DNA of 64,000 nucleotides. It comes from Streptosporangium carneum (lineage in GTDB: Bacteria; Actinomycetota; Actinomycetes; Streptosporangiales; Streptosporangiaceae). Position numbers and translations under genes: made by a program. Positions 41,124 to 49,933 of the stretch are shown here, piece after piece (the stretch's first letter is position 1; each line of letters starts with the position of its first letter). Below the pieces are notes generated by a model. It searched no databases. It was given only the letters and a program-made list of their open reading frames with translations, and was not told the DNA's origin. The stretch covers positions 38,117-102,116 of the forward strand of contig NZ_BSEV01000032.1 of the NCBI RefSeq assembly GCF_027922005.1, given 5' to 3'.

Positions 41124-42551
41124 CTACAGGGACACGCCGGTCAGGACCATGACCTTCTCGTAGGTGAAGTCGGCGATGGCCGAGCGGACGCCCTCGCGGC
41201 CGACGCCGGAGTCCTTGATGCCGCCGTAGGGCATCTGGTCGGCGCGGTAGGACGGGACGTCTCCGATGATGACGCCGCCCACCTCCAGCTCGCGGTTCGC
41301 CCGGAAGGCGATGTCCAGGTTGCGGGTGAACACCCCGGCCTGCAGGCCGAACTTGGAGTCGTTCACCGCCGCGAAGGCCTCGTCGACGCCGGAGACCGAC
41401 TGGACGATCATCACGGGGCCGAAGACCTCCTCGCAGGAGACCTTGGCGTCCTGCGGGACGTCGGCGAGCACGGTCGGGGCGACGGTCGCGCCTTCACGGG
41501 TGCCGCCCGCCAGCAGCCGGGCGCCGGCCGCGACGGCCTCCTTGACCCACTGCTCGACGCGCTCGGCCGCCTCGACCGAGACGAGCGGCCCGACCTGGGT
41601 CCTGTCGTCGGCGGGATCCCCGGTGACCAGGGCCTCGACGGCCGGAACCAGCTTGGCGAGGAACTCCTCGCGCACCGACTCCTCGACGATCACCCGCTGG
41701 ACCGCGATGCAGCTCTGGCCCGCCTGGTAGTTGGAGAACAGCGCCACCCGGGAGGCGGCCCAGTCGAGGTCGGCGTCGGCGAGCACGACCGCGGCGGCGT
41801 TGCCGCCGAGCTCCAGGGTGACGTGCTTGCGCGGCACCTGCTCCATGATCGCGTAGCCGACGGGGCCGGAGCCGGTGAAGGAGACCACCGGGAGGCGGGG
41901 GTCCTCGACCAGGGACGCCGCGCGGTCGTTCGGCACGGGGAGCACGGAGAACATGCCCTCGGGCAGGTCGGTCTCGGCCAGGATCTCACCGAGCACCAGG
42001 GAGGAGAGCGGCGTCGCGGGAGCGGGCTTGACGATGACCGGCGCGCCGACCGCGATGGCCGGGGCGACCTTGTGGGCCACCAGGTTGAGCGGGAAGTTGA
42101 ACGGCGTGATCGCCAGGATCGTGCCGTGCGGGACGCGCGAGACGTAGGCGAGGCGGCCCGCGGAGGCGGCCTCGGTGTCGAGACGCATGGCCTCGCCGCT
42201 GAGACGGCGGGTCTCCTCGGCCGCGAACCTGAAGGTGGAGATCGCGCGGTTGACCTCGCCGCGGGCCCAGAAGATCGGCTTGCCGTTCTCCTCCATGATC
42301 AGCTGGGCGATCTCCTCGGACCGCTCGGCCAGGCGGCGCGAGACGTGGGCGAGGGCCTCGGCCCGCACGTGGATGGGGAGCGCGGCGGCCTGCTTGCGCA
42401 CCGCCTCGGCGGCGGCGACGGCCTCCTCGACCTGGTCGGCCGTCGGCACTGAGCAGACGCCGACGACACGGCCGTCATGCGAGTTGGTCACGGTGAGCTC
42501 GGCGTCCCCTGTGGCGGGGCGGCCGGCGAGCCAGAAGGGGCGCACGTCCAT
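41124..42551 (-). CDS. NAD(P)-dependent aldehyde dehydrogenase family protein
   Basis: A 475-residue ALDH. Motifs: AITPFNFPLNLVAHKVAPAI, VIVKPAPATPLSS, FTGSGPVGYAIM, catalytic Glu in LELGGNAAAVV and catalytic Cys in YQAGQSCIAVQRV, EEVFGPVMIV and PYGGIKDSGVGREGVR at the end. It oxidises an aldehyde to the acid; the exact substrate is unknown. Its position beside a TetR gene and within 4 kb of gabT and a PucR regulator suggests a role in amine or GABA breakdown, for example with succinate semialdehyde or an aminoaldehyde. It is divergent from the TetR gene. Confidence 0.92.
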   Translation of the reverse strand: MDVRPFWLAGRPATGDAELTVTNSHDGRVVGVCSVPTADQVEEAVAAAEAVRKQAAALPIHVRAEALAHVSRRLAERSEEIAQLIMEENGKPIFWARGEVNRAISTFRFAAEETRRLSGEAMRLDTEAASAGRLAYVSRVPHGTILAITPFNFPLNLVAHKVAPAIAVGAPVIVKPAPATPLSSLVLGEILAETDLPEGMFSVLPVPNDRAASLVEDPRLPVVSFTGSGPVGYAIMEQVPRKHVTLELGGNAAAVVLADADLDWAASRVALFSNYQAGQSCIAVQRVIVEESVREEFLAKLVPAVEALVTGDPADDRTQVGPLVSVEAAERVEQWVKEAVAAGARLLAGGTREGATVAPTVLADVPQDAKVSCEEVFGPVMIVQSVSGVDEAFAAVNDSKFGLQAGVFTRNLDIAFRANRELEVGGVIIGDVPSYRADQMPYGGIKDSGVGREGVRSAIADFTYEKVMVLTGVSL

Positions 42552-42768
42552 GGCTCAGACGGTATGCCACCCGTCAGGACGAGGCGTTACTCCACTTCGC
42601 ACAAGACCCTTGCGGGGATGCGCCGTATCGCATAAAAATAATCTCCCCCGTGGTTGTAACGGAAACAGGGCGCTTTATGGATATTTCTTATATGGCGACG
42701 GTTTGAACGATCTTCGCCCTGGCTAAGTCACCGTTTGCAACTCCCCCACAGCGGAAGGGCGTGGCCGC

Positions 42769-43395
42769 ATGACCTCACCGGCGCCGCGCGGGCTGCAGGG
42801 TGCCTATCTTCTCGGCGAGCGGGCGGGTCAGGACGAACTTCGCGGCAAGCTGCTCGACGTGGCCAGCCAGCTTCTCGTCACCGTCGGCCCCGAGAGCCTG
42901 TCCATGCGCAGGATCGCCGCGGAGGCCGGGTGCTCGACGACCGTCATCTACACCATGTTCGGCAGCAAGGAGGGCCTGGCCGAGGCCCTCTACCTCGAGG
43001 GGTTCGAGCGGTTCCGGCGACGCCTCGAGGCCGTGCCGCCGCGTAAGAACGCCCTGGAGCACCTCACCGCGCTCGGCCCCGCCTACCGGGAGGCCGCGCT
43101 GGCCGAGCCCGGCTACTACGCCCTCATGTTCGAGCGGGCGATCCCCGGCTTCGTGCCGAGCGAGCGGGCCAGAACCCTGGCCAGGGCCGCGCTCAACGTC
43201 CTCGACCGGGTGATCGCCGACTGCATCTCGGCGGGGTACATCATCCCGACACAGCCCAGGAAGATCGCCGACGCCCTCTGGGCCGCCGCCCAGGGAGCCA
43301 TAGGCCTGGAGCGCGCGGGCCACCTGCGCGACAGCCAGACCTACGACGCGGTGACCTACGCCACCATCTCCCGCTACCTGGCAGAGAGATCCTGA
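42769..43395 (+). CDS. TetR/AcrR family transcriptional regulator
   Basis: A 208-residue regulator with the helix-turn-helix at about 25-70 (KLLDVASQLLVTVGPESLS, IAAEAGCSTTVIYTMFGSKEGL) and a C-terminal domain resembling the WHG/TetR_C group (EPGYYALMFERAIPGF, ALWAAAQGAIGLERAG). ATG 42769 has GGAAGGG nine bases upstream. It is divergent from the aldehyde dehydrogenase gene across a 217-base AT-rich spacer and probably regulates it. A precise operator was not identified in that spacer. Confidence 0.88.
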   Translation: MTSPAPRGLQGAYLLGERAGQDELRGKLLDVASQLLVTVGPESLSMRRIAAEAGCSTTVIYTMFGSKEGLAEALYLEGFERFRRRLEAVPPRKNALEHLTALGPAYREAALAEPGYYALMFERAIPGFVPSERARTLARAALNVLDRVIADCISAGYIIPTQPRKIADALWAAAQGAIGLERAGHLRDSQTYDAVTYATISRYLAERS

Positions 43396-43460
43396 GGAGA
43401 CTCCCGCCGCTTCGTCGGCGAACCTCGGGGAAGCCCGAGCAAGCCCGGGGAAGCCGTCCG

Positions 43461-44924
43461 CTACCCCGTCACGGCCAGCGCGATCCAGAGCTCCGCGCGG
43501 GCCGCGGGGTCGTCGAGGTCGCGGCCGAGAAGCTCGGCGACGCGGCGCATGCGGTAACGCAGGGTGTGCCTGTGCACGCCGAGCCGTTGGGCCGCCGCGT
43601 CCCAGTGCCCGTTGCAGGCGAGGTAGGCGCGCAGGGACTCCAGCAGGTCCGCGCGTGAGCCGTACTCGCGGAGCGGGGCGAGCAGCGCGGAGGAGAACGC
43701 CTCCGCCGCCTCCGGGTCCAGCAGGGAGAGCAGGCCCTGACCCGCCAGGTCGGGGAAGCGCATCACGCGTTCGGCGTTGCGCCTGGCAGAGGCGAGCGCC
43801 CGGTCCGCCTGGTCGAGCCCGGCGCGGAGGTCGCCGGCGTCCACCGGGGCGCCGACCCCGACCGGGCCGTGCTCCCTGAGCGCGGAGACCGTGTCCTCGG
43901 CGCGGGCCGCCGCGACGACGACCACGACCCGGTCCGCGTCGGCGGCCGCGAACCCCTCCCCCACCGCCTCGAACACCGCCTCCGGGTCTCCGCCCGCGGC
44001 CAGCACGACCAGCGGTCCCGGGGGCAGCGCCTCCCCCAGCAGTTCCAGGGTCTCCTTCCCCGCCTCGGCCTGGCCTGCGAGCAGCAGCCTGAGCACCGCG
44101 GAACGGATCCTGCGCTCGGCGCTCAGATGCTCCCTGCCGTGTTCGATGGCGAGCGTCAGCAGCGATCCGGCGGCGTTGACCACGGTGTGCGCGACCGGGG
44201 TGAACGGCCTGCCGAGGCCGACCGCGAAGAACCCCCTGACGCGACGGGCGCCGAGCGGCTGCACGACGACGTGCCGCCCGGGGGTCGACAACGCCAGGCT
44301 GGCGGGCGCGCCCCGGCCCGCCGGCCTTCTCAGTCGCCCCAGCTCGGGCATCAGGCCCGTGACGTCGGCCGCGCCCTCCCCCGCGGCGTGCCGTACGGCT
44401 CCCGCCTCGTCGAGCAGCACGGCCCAGCCGCCGAGCTCGTGGGCCAGGCGGTCGATCACCGCGGCGGCCCCCTCGGGACGGAGCGCGGCGCGGGTCAGCC
44501 GTCCCTGGGCGGCGAAGGCACGGCTGATCTCGTCGTACTGCTCGGCGGCGATCAGGTCGCTGACCAGTTTGCTGATGGCGACGAACGGGGTGTCGCGGGG
44601 CACCTCGATGAGCGGCAGTCCCGCTTCCGCCGCCGCCTCGACCAGCTCCGCCGGGATCTCCTCGTGCCCGAGGCCGATGCCGAAACCGAGCCCGGTGACC
44701 TTCCTGTCGACGAGCCTGGCGACGTAGGGGCCCGCGTTGCCCGCGTCGAGACGCATGCCCGTGGTGAGGACCAGCTCGCCGCCCTCGAGGAACGGGGTGG
44801 GGTCCTCCAGCTCGCTGACCGCGACCCAGCGGACCCGTCTGTCGAGGGCGTCGTGCCCGGCGAGCACGCCGAGCTTGAGCGGCAGACGCCGCACGACGGT
44901 GCGGAGTGTCGGCGCCACGACCAC
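43461..44924 (-). CDS. PucR family transcriptional regulator, divergent from gabT
   Basis: A 487-residue PucR/CdaR-type regulator. N-terminal PucR domain (APTLRTVVRRLPLKLGVLAG, RWVAVSELEDPTPFLEGGELVLTTGM), a central GGDEF-like region, and a C-terminal Fis-like HTH_30 (SLRAYLACNGHWDAAAQRLG, VHRHTLRYRMRRVAELLGRDL). Such regulators often activate an adjacent catabolic gene. GTG 44924 (or 44918) fits the domain start; an ATG at 44981 would add 19 residues with no family similarity. It is divergent from gabT, so regulation of GABA transamination is likely by context. Confidence 0.88.
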   Translation of the reverse strand: MVVAPTLRTVVRRLPLKLGVLAGHDALDRRVRWVAVSELEDPTPFLEGGELVLTTGMRLDAGNAGPYVARLVDRKVTGLGFGIGLGHEEIPAELVEAAAEAGLPLIEVPRDTPFVAISKLVSDLIAAEQYDEISRAFAAQGRLTRAALRPEGAAAVIDRLAHELGGWAVLLDEAGAVRHAAGEGAADVTGLMPELGRLRRPAGRGAPASLALSTPGRHVVVQPLGARRVRGFFAVGLGRPFTPVAHTVVNAAGSLLTLAIEHGREHLSAERRIRSAVLRLLLAGQAEAGKETLELLGEALPPGPLVVLAAGGDPEAVFEAVGEGFAAADADRVVVVVAAARAEDTVSALREHGPVGVGAPVDAGDLRAGLDQADRALASARRNAERVMRFPDLAGQGLLSLLDPEAAEAFSSALLAPLREYGSRADLLESLRAYLACNGHWDAAAQRLGVHRHTLRYRMRRVAELLGRDLDDPAARAELWIALAVTG

Positions 44925-45003
44925 CCCCGATTTGTACGTTACGGCGACAGTGCCGCTGACAATTTTGCCATAGTGCATCATCCTTACAGCGGCATGCGCG
45001 ACA

Positions 45004-45009
45004 TACCGT
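45004..45009 (+). promoter_or_regulatory. Candidate leaderless -10 box of gabT
   Basis: TACCGT six bases before ATG 45016, with no Shine-Dalgarno; identical to the box before the RidA gene. Confidence 0.45.
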
Positions 45010-45015
45010 CACAGC

Positions 45016-46368
45016 ATGAGCACCGTCACGCAGGGCGGCCCCTCGCTCCCCCAGGAGCGCCGGGTCGTCACCGAGATTCCCGGCCCGAAGTCCCGCGAGC
45101 TGTTCGCGCGCAAGCAGGCCGCCGTCCCGCCGGGCATCGGCACCACGCTGCCTGTCTTCGTGACGCACGCCGGCGGCGGCGTGGTCGTCGACGCGGACGG
45201 CAACTCACTGATCGACTTCGGCTCCGGCATCGCGGTGACCAGCGTCGGCAACTCCGCCCCGCGCGTGGTCGAGCGGGTGAGCAGGCAGGCCGCGGACTTC
45301 ACCCACACCTGTTTCATGGTCACGCCCTACGAGTCCTACGTCCAGGTCTGCGAGAAGCTCAACGAGCTCACGCCCGGTGACCACGAGAAGCGCACCTTCC
45401 TGCTCAACAGCGGCGCCGAGGCGGTGGAGAACGCGATCAAGGTGGCGCGTCACGCCACCGGGCGTCAGGCCGTCGTCGTGTTCGACCACGGCTACCACGG
45501 CCGCACCCTGCTGACGATGACTCTGACGGCCAAGAGCATGCCGTACAAGCACCGGTTCGGCCCGTTCGCCCCCGAGGTCTACCGGGTGCCGCTGGCCTAC
45601 CCCTTCCGTTGGCCCACGGGCGCGGAGAACTGCGCCGAGGAGGCCGCGGCCCAGGCGATCGACCAGATCAGCAAGCAGATCGGCGCGGAGAACGTGGCCG
45701 CCGTCGTGATCGAGCCGATCGCGGGCGAGGGCGGCTTCATCGAGCCCGCCAAGGGCTTCCTGCCGAGGATCGCGGAGTTCTGCCGGGAGAACGGCATCGT
45801 CTTCATCGCCGACGAGGTCCAGACCGGCTTCTCCCGTACGGGCGACCTGTTCGCCTGCGAGGACGAGGGCGTCGTCCCGGACATCATCGTCACCGCGAAG
45901 GGCATCGCCGGCGGCCTGCCCCTGTCGGCCGTCACCGGACGCGTGGAGATCCTCGACAAGGTCCACGTCGGCGGCCTGGGCGGCACCTACGGCGGCAACC
46001 CGCTGGCCTGCGAGGCGGCGCTGGGCGTGCTGGAGACCATCGAGGCCGAGGACCTGACCGGCAAGGCCCGTCGCATCGGCGAGGTCATGCTCCCCCGGCT
46101 GCGGGCCATCGCCGAGAGGAACCCGGTGATCGGCGACGTGCGCGGCCGTGGCGCCATGATCGCCATCGAGCTGGTCGTCCCCGGCACCAAGGACCCGCAC
46201 CCCACGGCGGCGGGCGAGATCGCCAAGCGGTGCCACGCGGAGGGCCTGCTCGTGCTGACCGCGGGCACGTACGGAAACGTTCTGCGTTTCCTTCCGCCGC
46301 TCGTCATGCCCGACCACCTGCTGGAAGAGGGCCTGGCGATCCTGGAGAAGGTCATCAGCGAGATCTGA
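45016..46368 (+). CDS. gabT: 4-aminobutyrate--2-oxoglutarate transaminase
   Basis: A 450-residue class III PLP aminotransferase that converts GABA and 2-oxoglutarate to succinate semialdehyde and glutamate. Motifs: DFGSGIAVTSVGNSAPRVV, LLNSGAEAVENAIKVARHATG, DHGYHGRTLLTMTLTAK, IEPIAGEGGFIEPAKGFLP, DEVQTGFSRTGDLFACE, and PLP-lysine in TAKGIAGGLPLSAVTGR. Length and motifs match actinobacterial GabT. Other omega-amino acids are possible substrates. ATG 45016 appears leaderless. A strong terminator follows. The divergent PucR gene and nearby aldehyde dehydrogenase support a GABA/amine catabolic role. Confidence 0.94.
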   Translation: MSTVTQGGPSLPQERRVVTEIPGPKSRELFARKQAAVPPGIGTTLPVFVTHAGGGVVVDADGNSLIDFGSGIAVTSVGNSAPRVVERVSRQAADFTHTCFMVTPYESYVQVCEKLNELTPGDHEKRTFLLNSGAEAVENAIKVARHATGRQAVVVFDHGYHGRTLLTMTLTAKSMPYKHRFGPFAPEVYRVPLAYPFRWPTGAENCAEEAAAQAIDQISKQIGAENVAAVVIEPIAGEGGFIEPAKGFLPRIAEFCRENGIVFIADEVQTGFSRTGDLFACEDEGVVPDIIVTAKGIAGGLPLSAVTGRVEILDKVHVGGLGGTYGGNPLACEAALGVLETIEAEDLTGKARRIGEVMLPRLRAIAERNPVIGDVRGRGAMIAIELVVPGTKDPHPTAAGEIAKRCHAEGLLVLTAGTYGNVLRFLPPLVMPDHLLEEGLAILEKVISEI

Positions 46369-46384
46369 TGGTTTAGATCATCCC

Positions 46385-46421
46385 AAAAGGGGCACCCGGC
46401 TTGAGGCCGTGTGCCCTTTTT
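46385..46421 (+). terminator. Intrinsic terminator of gabT
   Basis: GGGCAC and GTGCCC enclose an inner CGGC-TTGA-(G)GCCG hairpin; the arm is preceded by AAAA and followed by TTTTT (46417-46421). It lies 16 bases after the gabT stop. Confidence 0.9.
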
Positions 46422-46547
46422 AATGTGTTACGGAACGGGCACAGGCAGTGATTTAACCACCCCTTGACATCCACCACAGCGATCACGGACGGCAACAGCG
46501 TTATAACGGTTCCGATATGAGACTTCGCGATCAAGACGGGAGGCGTG

Positions 46548-46793
46548 ATGGACTGGCGGCACACCAGGACGGCGCAGATCACCACGACGTTCGACCCCGA
46601 GGGGCTGACGCGGGCCCAGCGTGAGGGCGACGCCTGCGTGGCCTGCCACAAGAAGTGGCCCAGGCCGCGGACCAGGATCGGGCGCCTGCCCGACAACAGC
46701 TCGCTGTTCGCCTGCCCCGAGTGCGCGGACGCGCTGATCCAGGAACCGGAGGAGAACGTCTACCACCTCCCCCGCCGCGTGGCCTTCTTCTGA
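46548..46793 (+). CDS. Small zinc-ribbon-like protein, function unknown
   Basis: An 81-residue cytoplasmic protein. Two Cys pairs (CVACHKKWPRPRTRIGRL, then FACPECADALI) spaced about 25 residues apart make a zinc ribbon likely. Residues outside are polar (TFDPEGLTRAQREGD) and the end is basic/aromatic (YHLPRRVAFF). ATG 46548 is preceded by GGGAGG at five bases; GTG 46545 is an alternative. CVACH matches the haem c CxxCH pattern, but there is no export signal, so a cytochrome is unlikely. Codon use fits the genome. No family function can be named. Confidence 0.75.
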   Translation: MDWRHTRTAQITTTFDPEGLTRAQREGDACVACHKKWPRPRTRIGRLPDNSSLFACPECADALIQEPEENVYHLPRRVAFF

Positions 46794-46975
46794 CCCCGCC
46801 GACCGAGCCGCCGCCCGAGCCGTCTCCCGCCCTCCGTCCACCTTCGCGCGCCTTTCCCGTTCCTGTCCCGAAGTCCCTCCCTCGGCGCCGCAACCGCGCC
46901 TTCGGTGTCACGGCCGCCTCCGGGCGTCGCCGAGCCCCATGACCGCCCCCGACGGGGCGGCCGGGAACCGCGGGC

Positions 46976-48202
46976 TCAGGCGGACAGGAGCACCTCGCGG
47001 GTCTGGTCCCGCATGCCCCAGGGCGAGCCGTAGGCGTTGAGCAGTTCGAGGAAGGGCACCGCGTCGAACGCCTCGGGGCCGAGCACCCCGGTGCCCGACC
47101 AGACTCCGGCGGCCAGCAGCTCCAGCGCGACCACCGGGTGCACCGCGGTCTGCCAGACCACCGCCTGACAGCCGTACTCCCGCATCGACCACTCGTTGTC
47201 GACCACGTGGTACAGGTAGACCTCGCGCGGCCTGCCGTCCTTGCCGACGCCCTTCACCCAGGTGCCCGCGCACGTCTTGCCGCGCATCCGGTCGCCGAGC
47301 GTGGCCGGATCGGGCAGGCTGGCCGCGACCACGTCGCGCGGCGAGGCCTCGACCCCGCCGACCCGGATCTTGCCCGCGTTGTCGAGACCCAGCTTGCGCA
47401 GGGTCTTCAGGACGCCGATGAACTCCTTGCCGAGGCCGTATTTGAACGTCACCCGCTTGGCGTCGATCCAGCGCGGCACGAGCAGGACCTCCTCGTGCTC
47501 GACGTTGACGCACTCGACGGGGCCGATCCCCTCGGGGAAGTCGAACACCTCGGGCTCACTGAACGGCTCGGTGGTGTGCCAGCCTCCGTCCTCCCAGATC
47601 ACCGGGGGGTTGAGGCACTCCTCGATGGTCGTCCAGATGGAGAAGGTGGGGGCGAAGTCGTAACCCTCGACCACGAGGTTCGACCCGTCGCGGACGCCGA
47701 TCTCCTCGACGCTCTCGAAGAGGTGCTCGGCCGCGTAGCGGGCGAACACGTCGGCGAGGCCCGGCTCGACCCCCATGCCCACGAGCGCGAGGCCGCCCCT
47801 GTCGCGCCACGCCTGCGCCAGCGCGAACTGCTCGTCGCCCAGTTTGACCCCGGTCAGCTCGTACGGCCTGCCGGGATGGGGCCGTGACAGCGACATCGCC
47901 ATGTCCAGGTAACGCGCCCCCGCGTTGAGCGCCGCCCTGAACAGGGGCATGGTGAAACGCGGGTCCACGGCGTTGAAGAGCACGTCGCAGCGGTGCTCGG
48001 CCAGGGCGGCCTCGACCGCGCCCTGGTCGGAGGCGTCCAGCCCGACGGCGCTGAAGCGCGGGTCGCCCACCTTGGCCACCGCGTCGGCGGCGCGGCTCTG
48101 TTTGGAATCGGCCACCACGATGTGTTCGAAGAAATCTCGGCGCGCCGCGATCGGCACGACGGCGGAGCCCACTCCGCCCGCTCCCACAAGAAGGATTCTC
48201 AT
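46976..48202 (-). CDS. Saccharopine dehydrogenase family protein
   Basis: A 408-residue NAD(P)-dependent oxidoreductase of the Lys1/Lys9-carboxynorspermidine group. The Rossmann motif is at the N-terminus (ILLVGAGGVGSAVVPIAA), with VLFNAVDPRFTMPLFRAAL, YLDMAMSLS, GMGVEPGLADVFARYAAEHLF and a C-terminal WQTAVHPVVALELLAAGVW. It may act on saccharopine, a polyamine precursor such as carboxynorspermidine, or a related imino acid. Neighbouring amine-catabolism genes and a polyamine-type binding protein favour amine metabolism (inference). A perfect 16-bp palindrome sits 19 bases upstream of its start, so it is probably under TetR-type control. ATG 48202 follows AGAAGGA-like sequence weakly. Confidence 0.88.
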   Translation of the reverse strand: MRILLVGAGGVGSAVVPIAARRDFFEHIVVADSKQSRAADAVAKVGDPRFSAVGLDASDQGAVEAALAEHRCDVLFNAVDPRFTMPLFRAALNAGARYLDMAMSLSRPHPGRPYELTGVKLGDEQFALAQAWRDRGGLALVGMGVEPGLADVFARYAAEHLFESVEEIGVRDGSNLVVEGYDFAPTFSIWTTIEECLNPPVIWEDGGWHTTEPFSEPEVFDFPEGIGPVECVNVEHEEVLLVPRWIDAKRVTFKYGLGKEFIGVLKTLRKLGLDNAGKIRVGGVEASPRDVVAASLPDPATLGDRMRGKTCAGTWVKGVGKDGRPREVYLYHVVDNEWSMREYGCQAVVWQTAVHPVVALELLAAGVWSGTGVLGPEAFDAVPFLELLNAYGSPWGMRDQTREVLLSA

Positions 48203-48220
48203 GGCCGGATATTATCCACT

Positions 48221-48236
48221 GACTGGTCGACCAGTC
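48221..48236. promoter_or_regulatory. Perfect 16-bp palindrome upstream of the saccharopine dehydrogenase-like gene
   Basis: GACTGGTCGACCAGTC is fully self-complementary and lies 19-34 bases before ATG 48202 on the minus strand. The size and symmetry are typical of TetR-family operators. Two TetR genes (42769 and 53118) are candidates for the protein. Confidence 0.7.
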
Positions 48237-48447
48237 GATAGAGGTGGCATGACATCACCACCGAATCCATCGTTGACAGTGATCATCGCTACGGAAAACG
48301 CGGATTTTCCAAGGTCAGGCAGACATGCCTGGAGAAATGGAGAGGCGCTCCGGCGTCGGGGGACTCACCGGAGCGCCCGTGCGGGCCACGCCCAGCGGGG
48401 GCATGGGCGTGCCCGCGGCCTGTCAGGCTCGGGTCACGGGCCCTCGT

Positions 48448-49707
48448 TCACTTCACCAGGCTCTTCCACCCTTTTTCCCATTCGGGGTAATCAGTGCATT
48501 CCCCGCCAAGCCCTCCGCAATCCTTCGTCGGGCGGACGGCAAAGAGAACGCGCCGGAGCCAACGGTCGTCACGGACGTGGTAGATCTCGCACAGCCGCCT
48601 GGCGTCCCCGTCGCACGCCTTCTGGTTGGCCGGGGCGAGCCCCGTCCAGGCGGCCGCCGCGCGCTGCGTGTCCGCCGAGGAGACCCAGTTGAGCCACTTG
48701 TAGGCGCAGTTGGGACTGGGGGCGTCGGCTCCCACCATCCAGGAGTCGACCCAGCCGGTCATCGCCTTCGCCTTCATCTCCTTCACCGGCCTTCCCGCGC
48801 GCCGGAAGAGGTCGAGGTGGTACGGCAGGGCCTGGGCGAGCCGCACCTCTCCCGTCGCGAAGGCCTGGATCACGTCGAGGGAGCTCTGCCAGTAGATCCG
48901 CTGCGGCCCGTTCTTCTCGGCGAGCAGCTTCTCCGCGGCGTCGAGCTGGGCGGCGGTGAGCTGGAAGGGATCCTTGATCCCCAGCGCGGGCTGGGTCTCC
49001 CTGAGCGCGAGGGCCGCGTCCGCGATGCCCAGCGGGGTGTTCCTGATCGCCGCCCGCTCCGTCCGGTACAGGGCGTCCGGCCCCTCGGGCTCGGCCCCCT
49101 CGTACATGACCTGGTTGACCCCCCACAGGAAGGGGACGCCGTAGACCCTGCCCTCGCCGTCCCCGCCACGCGTCGCGGGCGACTCACGCAGCCGCCTGGG
49201 GATGTCCTTGTAGAACTGCAGAAGGCCGGTGTCCAGCGGCACGACCTCGCCCTCCGCCACCAGCCGCCCGGCCAGATCCGGGGAGGGCGAGACGACGTCG
49301 TAGGAGGCGCCGCGGAGCTTGTCGGCCATCTCCTCGCTCGTGCGCACCCGGTCGAGTCTGGAGATCCTGCATCCGGTCAGCTTCTCGAAGGGCGAGACCC
49401 AGTCGGCGCTCGAGGTGGCTCCGCCGTACTCGACGTGTCCCTGGAAGGTGAGCACCTGGAGCGTTCCCTCGGCCTTGCCGATCGACGCCGAGGGCGCCGG
49501 GCTGGGACCGGAGCCGTCGGGGCTGGAGCCGGGCGACCCCGTGGGCGAGCTCGAAGGGGAGGACGGGGAAGGCGCGGAAGGCCGGGAGGCCGGGGACGCG
49601 GGAGCCCGCTCGACGGCGGCCTCCACCCCCACGCGGGCGCAGACGGCGAGCGTCAGAGCGCCGGCCAGCGTGCCGAGGTGTGCACGGCGGAACCTGTACC
49701 TGCCCAC
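48448..49707 (-). CDS. Extracellular solute-binding protein, polyamine (PotD/PotF)-like
   Basis: A 419-residue exported binding protein. The N-terminus is basic with a hydrophobic stretch and a possible weak lipobox (LAVCA), then a Ser/Pro-rich linker to about residue 75. The mature part shows LQVLTFQGHVEYGGAT, WVSPFEKLTGCRI, YDVVSPSPDLAGRLVAEGEVVPLD, VYGVPFLWGVNQVMY and a C-terminal NCAYKWLNWVSSADTQ. These resemble spermidine/putrescine-binding proteins. No permease or ATPase genes are adjacent, so it is an orphan or serves a transporter encoded elsewhere. The C-terminus is rich in Cys, unusual for the family. Confidence 0.82.
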   Translation of the reverse strand: MGRYRFRRAHLGTLAGALTLAVCARVGVEAAVERAPASPASRPSAPSPSSPSSSPTGSPGSSPDGSGPSPAPSASIGKAEGTLQVLTFQGHVEYGGATSSADWVSPFEKLTGCRISRLDRVRTSEEMADKLRGASYDVVSPSPDLAGRLVAEGEVVPLDTGLLQFYKDIPRRLRESPATRGGDGEGRVYGVPFLWGVNQVMYEGAEPEGPDALYRTERAAIRNTPLGIADAALALRETQPALGIKDPFQLTAAQLDAAEKLLAEKNGPQRIYWQSSLDVIQAFATGEVRLAQALPYHLDLFRRAGRPVKEMKAKAMTGWVDSWMVGADAPSPNCAYKWLNWVSSADTQRAAAAWTGLAPANQKACDGDARRLCEIYHVRDDRWLRRVLFAVRPTKDCGGLGGECTDYPEWEKGWKSLVK

Positions 49708-49889
49708 GAAGTCCCCTTCGACGCCGCTATCGATCTGTCAGCCTACCGGCCGTCCCTCCGCCCGGTCCTCTCCCGTGGGTCGCGTGGCCCTTCCCGTCCG
49801 ACTTCCCCGCCCGCCTTTCGTTCTCCCCGTTCCCTCTTCCCTGCCCGCCCTCCGTTCCCCCCGCCTCCCCGGCCCGCCGCGGGAACGGC

Positions 49890-49920
49890 GGAGCCCCGCG
49901 GAAGGCTCCCGCGGGGCTCC
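49890..49920 (-). terminator. Hairpin terminator of the mmsA operon
   Basis: GGAGCCCCGCGG (49890-49901), 7-base loop, CCGCGGGGCTCC (49909-49920): a perfect 12-bp stem 13 bases after the mmsA stop on the minus strand. Confidence 0.8.
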
Positions 49921-49933
49921 GGACGCGGACGGA

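Noticed and set aside
46548..46793. Reading CVACH as a cytochrome c haem site
   Set aside because: There is no signal peptide, and a second Cys pair fits a zinc ribbon better.
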